From: Phycisphaerae bacterium | GTDB taxonomy: Bacteria > Planctomycetota > Phycisphaerae > SM23-33 | Reading direction: 5' to 3' | DNA length: 43,751 nucleotides | Assembly (NCBI GenBank): GCA_016782885.1 | Contig: JADHXQ010000030.1 | Coordinates: 1-43,751 of the forward strand | Part shown: piece by piece, positions 39,683 through 43,751 of the stretch | Layout: the number at the start of each line of letters is the position of its first letter | Position numbering within the stretch: position 1 is the stretch's first letter | Notes under the pieces: generated by a model | Databases searched by the model: none | The model's input: only the letters and a program-made list of their open reading frames with translations | What the model was told of the DNA's origin: nothing | Program-made: the position numbers and the translations under genes

Positions 39683-40801
39683 ATGGCAATCAAGATTCGC
39701 TGCGTTGACTGCAAGAAGAAGATATCGATAGACGAGGCGTTCGCCGGGGGCGTCTGCCGCTGCCCGTATTGCACGGCGATTGTCTACGTGCCCGATGACA
39801 GCGCCACAAAAAAACGTAAACGCCGACCCGAAACACCAAAACCCAGACCCGAATCACCAGCGCCCAGGCCCAAGGCGCCCAAACCCGCGGCAGGCATCCC
39901 TGCGCTGGCCGACTCCAACGAGGATACCGCGGTAGACCTCCCTGTAGTAACCACCTCCAACGAAGATACCGCGCTGGATCTCCCTGTAGTCACCGGCTCC
40001 AACGAGGATACCGCGATAGATCTCCCCGCGGTAACCGACGCGCCAAGCGCACGCGTATCAGAAACGCGGGACGAAGCGGACAAGGCACTGGCTGCAGCAC
40101 ACGGGCAGGCAAATATTCCGACCGCCGCGCCGGTGAAATTGCAGGGTATTGTCTCTATCGTTCTCGCGGTGCTGCTGGTGGGAATGATCGGCGGAATAGT
40201 GTACCTGGCGATCGAGATGACAAGGCCGAAGGTCGTGGTCGATATCCCCAAAGACTACGGGCACACCGCTGTAACTGTTCGCGATTTCCCCGCCGTCGCA
40301 GGCACGATAAAGGTCGCCGCACCGGTGGTGTACTGCATCGACACCAGCAAGCCGATGCGCGATGTGTTTGAGGCGGCCGGTAATATCGTCATCGCTTCAG
40401 CCAAGTCGCTCAAGGGTGGAAAGTTCAACATCATCCTCGTTGGCGAAGACGACGACAAGATCCTCAGCCCCCAACCGATCGCATCGGACAAGGCGGGGGT
40501 CGCAAAGGCCCAAGCCTTCCTGGCGTTGGATTTATGCGGTCTCGCCGATCAGACCAGAGCCCTCAAGACCGCACTGGACATGAAAGCCAAAACCGTAGTT
40601 CTCCTCGCCCGGGACTCTGCCATGGGCGCCAAGGCCCTCGCCGAAGGCGCCTTCAAGGAAAAATCCGTCACACTGCACACCATCGTTCTGGACAGTTCGG
40701 ACAAGGGACTGGTTGAAATGGCGAAAATCACCGGCGGTGAATCCAAGAGCTACACTCTCTCGGAACTCGAAACGCAGCTACAGAGGGCGGACGAAAAGTA
40801 A
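39683..40801 (+). CDS. Zinc-ribbon, transmembrane, VWA-like protein with tandem repeats
   Basis: ATG 39683 has AAGGA upstream. The 372-residue protein begins with a small zinc ribbon (Cys7-x2-Cys10 and Cys27-x2-Cys30; IRCVDCKKKIS, CRCPYC), then a Lys/Pro-rich linker. Three tandem 14-residue repeats of SNEDTAxDLPVVT (residues 78-119) follow, one membrane segment (about 155-179, IVSIVLAVLLVGMIGGIVYL), and a C-terminal VWA-like domain (about 210-360) with VVYCIDTSKPMRDVF (Asp220), where the MIDAS DxSxS is altered to DTSKP. VWA domains bind partners through a metal site; the altered motif may weaken this. The N-terminal ribbon would lie in the cytoplasm and the VWA outside if it is a type II protein. 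Function unknown. Confidence 0.78.
   Translation: MAIKIRCVDCKKKISIDEAFAGGVCRCPYCTAIVYVPDDSATKKRKRRPETPKPRPESPAPRPKAPKPAAGIPALADSNEDTAVDLPVVTTSNEDTALDLPVVTGSNEDTAIDLPAVTDAPSARVSETRDEADKALAAAHGQANIPTAAPVKLQGIVSIVLAVLLVGMIGGIVYLAIEMTRPKVVVDIPKDYGHTAVTVRDFPAVAGTIKVAAPVVYCIDTSKPMRDVFEAAGNIVIASAKSLKGGKFNIILVGEDDDKILSPQPIASDKAGVAKAQAFLALDLCGLADQTRALKTALDMKAKTVVLLARDSAMGAKALAEGAFKEKSVTLHTIVLDSSDKGLVEMAKITGGESKSYTLSELETQLQRADEK
39914..40039 (+). repeat. In-gene tandem repeat, three units of 42 bp
   Basis: Three consecutive units, each encoding SNEDTA followed by V, L or I, then DLP(V/A)VT and T, G or D. Nucleotide identity between units is high, with mostly third-position changes, so the expansion is fairly recent or conserved. 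Confidence 0.85.
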
Positions 40802-40865
40802 AAAAAGAAGTCCACGCGAAAGACCAAAACGAACCGACACACCCCCAGACCGGAGAGTCTCCAGA

Positions 40866-41669
40866 ATGATCATCATTGGTGAGAAGATCAATGCGACGCG
40901 AAAAAAGGTCGCGGCAGCTCTTGCCGACCGCGACGAGCAGTTTGTTATCGATACGGCCGTCGCACAAGCCCAAGCCGGAGCACACTATATCGACCTCAAC
41001 GGCGGTGACCCGCGCCAAGGCCGGGAAGCAAAGAATATGGAGTGGTTGGTGAATCTCGTCCAGGCGCACACGGACGTTCCGGTCGCAATAGATTCAGCCG
41101 ACCCCCAGGCCATGGATGTGGGCCTGTCGCTGGTCAGAGAAGGCGACAAACCGATACTCAACAGTATTTCGCTGGAAACCGACAACCTCGATGAGCGTCT
41201 GGAAACGCTGGCGAAATACGATTGCATGGTCATCGGCCTGGTCATGAGCGACGATGGTCCGCCGCAAGGCGCAGGCGACCGCATCGAGCGAGCCGGTGCG
41301 CTGATCGAGAAGTTCGAGGCCTGCGGAAAGAATCGCGGCGATATCATCATTGACCCGTGCTTCTTTCCGGTATCATCCGACGGAGCCTGCGGGCGGGCAG
41401 TGATCGACGCGATCGCGGGCATACACGCAAACTGGCCCGACATTCACATCGGCGGCGGGTGTTCGAACATAAGCTACGGGCTACCGAAACGAAAACTGGT
41501 GAACTTCGCCGCGCTGGCCCAGGCGATATACCACGGGATGGATGCGGGGCTCATCGATCCATGCACGCCGGGGATAGTCGCCGCGATCCTTGCCGCCGAA
41601 GCCGTCGCCGGAAAAGACGACTACTGCATGAACTACATCAACGCCGAACGAGACGGTGCGCTGGGGTGA
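40866..41669 (+). CDS. Methyltetrahydrofolate methyltransferase-like pterin-binding protein (AcsE/MtrH-like)
   Basis: The 267-residue protein is a single DHPS-like (alpha/beta)8 pterin-binding barrel: IIIGEKINATRKK at the N-terminus, GAHYIDLNGGDPR, VPVAIDSADPQAMD, KPILNSISLE, DIIIDPCFFPVSSDG and HIGGGCSNISYGLP are the expected loop motifs. Family knowledge: AcsE transfers the methyl group of methyl-H4folate to a corrinoid protein in the Wood-Ljungdahl pathway, and close paralogs serve demethylation systems or methionine synthesis. No corrinoid or zinc-binding domain is fused. ATG 40866 has GGAGAG upstream. It is 64 nt after the VWA-like gene and has a strong terminator. The formate dehydrogenase gene converges on it, which supports a one-carbon role but not a shared transcript. 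Confidence 0.85.
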   Translation: MIIIGEKINATRKKVAAALADRDEQFVIDTAVAQAQAGAHYIDLNGGDPRQGREAKNMEWLVNLVQAHTDVPVAIDSADPQAMDVGLSLVREGDKPILNSISLETDNLDERLETLAKYDCMVIGLVMSDDGPPQGAGDRIERAGALIEKFEACGKNRGDIIIDPCFFPVSSDGACGRAVIDAIAGIHANWPDIHIGGGCSNISYGLPKRKLVNFAALAQAIYHGMDAGLIDPCTPGIVAAILAAEAVAGKDDYCMNYINAERDGALG

Positions 41670-41699
41670 GCGTCTCACCTTTACCCACATCTGACGACA

Positions 41700-41730
41700 G
41701 CCCACAGATTGCTATCTGTGGGCTTTGTTT
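41700..41730 (+). terminator. Intrinsic terminator of the methyltransferase-like gene
   Basis: Perfect 10-bp stem GCCCACAGAT (41700-41709) / ATCTGTGGGC (41714-41723) with loop TGCT, followed by TTTGTTT. The minus strand has no T-tract, so it serves mainly the plus-strand transcript. Confidence 0.9.
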
Positions 41731-41780
41731 GTAGGTTTTGTGTTTCGGATTTGAACCCTTCGGGCTCGCGCGACTCGCAC

Positions 41781-43751
41781 TCAGGTATCGCACGCTTCGA
41801 TGCGGACGGCGCAGACTTTGAATTCGGGGATCTTGGCGATGGGGTCCAGGGCGGCGATCGTCAGCCTGTTGGCCGGTGACTCGCGGTAATGGAACGCCAG
41901 GAACACCGCACCGGGCAGAACACGCGGGGAAATCCGGGCGGCCACCTCGATCTCGCCGCGTCGGGAAGTCACCTTGACTGTCGCTCCGTCGGCGACACCG
42001 ATCTTCTCGGCGTCGGTCGAACTGATCTCGATCGACCCGGCCGGTACGAGCGCATCGAGCACCCGCGATCGCCTGCTCATCGAACCGGTATGAAAATGTT
42101 CGAGCACCCGCCCGGTGGTCAGCAGTATCGGGAACTCCTCGTCGGGCAGTTCGCGGGCCTCCACGAACTCGACGGGATGGAACTTGCCCAGACCGCGCGA
42201 GAACTTGCCCTTGTGCAGGTACGGCGTACCGGGGTGTTCGGCGTCCGGGCAAGGCCACTGCAGCGGTCCCTTGTCCAGGCGATCGTAAGTAATCCCGCCG
42301 TAGATCGGCGAGAGAGATGCGATCTCGTCTTCGATGGCGCCGGCGTCGGCGTACGACATTTCGTAGCCCATTCGAGATGCCAGGCCGCAGATTATCTCCC
42401 AGTCGAGGCGCGCCTCGCCGGGCGCGTCGACGGCCTTGTGAAGCAACTGGACCCTTCGCTCGGTGTTCGTGAACGTACCGTCCTTTTCGGCGAATCCGCA
42501 CGCGGGCAGGACAACGTCGGCCAGTTCAGCCGTCTCGGTCAGGAAGATATCCTGGACGACCACGAAGTCGATTTTTTCCAGCGCCTCGCGCACGTGGTTC
42601 TGGTCGGGGTCCGAGAGCATGGGGTTCTCGCCCATGAGGTAGAGCGCCTTGAGTCTGCCTTCCGCGCCGGCGTTCATCATTTCCACAACGGTCAGTCCCG
42701 GCACGGGCGATAGCTCGGCGCCCCAGGCGGCCTGGAATTTCTCCCGCGCTTCCGGCGAATCAACTTTCTGGTAGCCCGGGTAGACGTTTGGAAGCGCCCC
42801 GAGGTCGCAGGCGCCCTGTACGTTGTTCTGCCCGCGAAGCGGGTTAACGCCCGCACCGGGCTTTCCAACATTGCCGGTAAGCATCGCGAGATTCGCCAGC
42901 GACATCACGTTGTCCGTGCCAGTGGTGTGCTGCGTGATGCCCATCGAATAGACGATTGACGCCGCCGGCGCTTGTGCGTACATGCGTGCGGCATGGACAA
43001 TATCGGCGGCCGGTACGGTCGTGATCATCTCGGCGAGTTCGGGCCTGCACGGCGCCACCGCGGCGCGGAATTCGGCGAAACCTTCGGTCCGCTCGGCGAT
43101 AAACTGCTCGTCTGCGAGCCCTTCTTCCAGGATAACGTGCATCATCGCGTTGATCAGCGCCACGTCCGAACCGCTTCGCTGGGCCATGTGCAGATCGGCC
43201 ACCCCGGTCAGTTCGATTTTCCGCGGGTCGGCCACTATCAGCTTCGCACCGCGAGCGACGGCCCGTTTGATCGCCGAACCGATTATCGGATGGCATTCGG
43301 TGGTGTTCGAACCTATCACGAATATGCAGTCGGCGACTTTGAAATCTTCGATCGAGTTGGTCATCGCCCCGCTTCCGAACGACCTGGCCAGTCCCGCCAC
43401 CGTCGACGAATGACAAAGCCGCGCGCAATGGTCGACATTATTGGTTCCTATCACGGCCCGCACGAACTTCTGGAGTATATAATTTTCTTCGTTGGTACAC
43501 TTTGCCGACGACAGGCCGGCCAGCGCATTGGGCCCGAACTCGGCGCCGATCTCCGCCAGACGCCCGGCGACCAGTTCGAGAGCTTCATCCCAAGTGGCCG
43601 GCTGGAGTTTGCCATCCTTGCGGACCAGCGGTTGGGTCAGTCGCTCGCTGTGGCCCATAAAATCGATACCGAACCGCCCCTTGACGCAGAGAAGCCCCTC
43701 GTTGACGCCGAGGCCTCCGCGCCCGGTGATCTTGACTACCTTGTTGTCGCG
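41781..43751 (-). CDS. fdhA: Formate dehydrogenase alpha subunit, cysteine type, 5'-truncated by the window
   Basis: The frame is open at the right edge; the first visible residues (RDNKVVKITGRGGLGVNEGL, then LCVKGRFGIDFMGHSERLT) are the segment just after the Fe4S4 domain of FdhF/FdhA-type molybdopterin enzymes. The catalytic-site segment DHCARLCHSSTVAGLARSFG has Cys (codon TGT) where many enzymes have selenocysteine, and the following His is present. MGD-binding motifs include VIGSNTTECHP, GITQHTTGTDN and GENPMLSDPDQNH, and the C-terminal domain has LTTGRVLEHFHTGSMSRRS. Role: reversible formate/CO2 conversion; electron partner genes are not visible. With the neighbouring methyl-H4folate methyltransferase-like gene it hints at a folate-linked one-carbon route. 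Confidence 0.92.
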   Translation of the reverse strand, partial: RDNKVVKITGRGGLGVNEGLLCVKGRFGIDFMGHSERLTQPLVRKDGKLQPATWDEALELVAGRLAEIGAEFGPNALAGLSSAKCTNEENYILQKFVRAVIGTNNVDHCARLCHSSTVAGLARSFGSGAMTNSIEDFKVADCIFVIGSNTTECHPIIGSAIKRAVARGAKLIVADPRKIELTGVADLHMAQRSGSDVALINAMMHVILEEGLADEQFIAERTEGFAEFRAAVAPCRPELAEMITTVPAADIVHAARMYAQAPAASIVYSMGITQHTTGTDNVMSLANLAMLTGNVGKPGAGVNPLRGQNNVQGACDLGALPNVYPGYQKVDSPEAREKFQAAWGAELSPVPGLTVVEMMNAGAEGRLKALYLMGENPMLSDPDQNHVREALEKIDFVVVQDIFLTETAELADVVLPACGFAEKDGTFTNTERRVQLLHKAVDAPGEARLDWEIICGLASRMGYEMSYADAGAIEDEIASLSPIYGGITYDRLDKGPLQWPCPDAEHPGTPYLHKGKFSRGLGKFHPVEFVEARELPDEEFPILLTTGRVLEHFHTGSMSRRSRVLDALVPAGSIEISSTDAEKIGVADGATVKVTSRRGEIEVAARISPRVLPGAVFLAFHYRESPANRLTIAALDPIAKIPEFKVCAVRIEACDT

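Noticed and set aside
43410..43440. Selenocysteine in the formate dehydrogenase active site
   Set aside because: The codon at the site is TGT (cysteine), not TGA, and no in-frame TGA occurs there.
1..43751. tRNA, rRNA, CRISPR arrays, origin of replication, prophage
   Set aside because: Looked for on both strands by eye; no cloverleaf, rRNA stretch, regularly spaced repeat array, DnaA-box cluster or phage gene was seen.

Overview
The window looks like a chromosomal segment of a Planctomycetota bacterium, possibly of the Phycisphaerae type (inference). The DNA is GC-rich. It is dense in exported glycan-active enzymes, contains a Tat-type sulfatase and several PQQ-like beta-propeller proteins, and has a cytochrome c/propeller protein resembling the hydrazine synthase alpha family. 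Many short transcription units face alternately on both strands. There are no rRNA or tRNA genes, no CRISPR array and no intact mobile element, but remnants of three transposase genes are present.

Layout. 1-4.7 kb: the 3' part of a GH2 glycosidase, then an exported M14-type zinc carboxypeptidase. 4.3-6.8 kb (minus): a TlyA/FtsJ-type methyltransferase without its S4 domain, rpsT with a clear promoter and terminator, and a cytoplasmic TPR protein. 6.8-9.3 kb: a gene-poor stretch, a decayed DDE transposase and a visibly more A/T-rich exported protein. 9.4-16.4 kb: a TIM-barrel isomerase-like protein, a putative clan CD (gingipain/caspase-fold) peptidase, a TraB/Tiki-like protein, an M61-like peptidase and an M23-like peptidase, with IS481-type and RAYT remnants between them. 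16.5-23.5 kb: a sulfatase/CE6-type esterase operon, a LURP-one-related protein, a split YeeE/YedE transporter pair and a GH127 beta-L-arabinofuranosidase. 23.7-32.2 kb: PQQ-like propeller proteins, one of them joined to LamG and methyltransferase-like domains, an SUMF1-type protein and a thioredoxin-fold protein. 32.3-36.1 kb: a discoidin/propeller/diheme protein, a cluster of stem-loop repeats and a membrane-anchored acyl-carrier-like protein. 36.2-39.5 kb: a coupled pair, membrane-anchored PCMT-like protein plus membrane spermidine-synthase-like protein. 39.7-43.75 kb: a zinc-ribbon/VWA membrane protein, a methyltetrahydrofolate methyltransferase-like protein, and the 3' part of a cysteine-type formate dehydrogenase alpha subunit.

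How the genes fit together. GH2, GH127, the sulfatase, the CE6-type esterase and the isomerase-like protein fit breakdown of sulfated, acetylated, arabinose- or galactose-containing polysaccharide, with exported peptidases alongside. The thiosulfate-type transporter, the formate dehydrogenase and the methyl-H4folate methyltransferase point to sulfur and one-carbon metabolism, possibly anaerobic.

The most interesting signal is non-coding. Four transcription units (clan CD peptidase-like, Tiki-like, M61-like, YeeE/YedE) share a promoter with a 16-bp spacer, followed directly by a conserved 5' leader. The leader has a 7-bp hairpin with a YGG loop whose stem varies only by changes that keep pairing, then a GGNAATC box. 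I do not recognise it as a described RNA family, and it may be a new cis-regulatory RNA or promoter module. A second hidden structure is a 37-bp direct repeat of the 3' end of the diheme gene, found again 0.9 kb away where it supplies the stop codon of an opposing gene.
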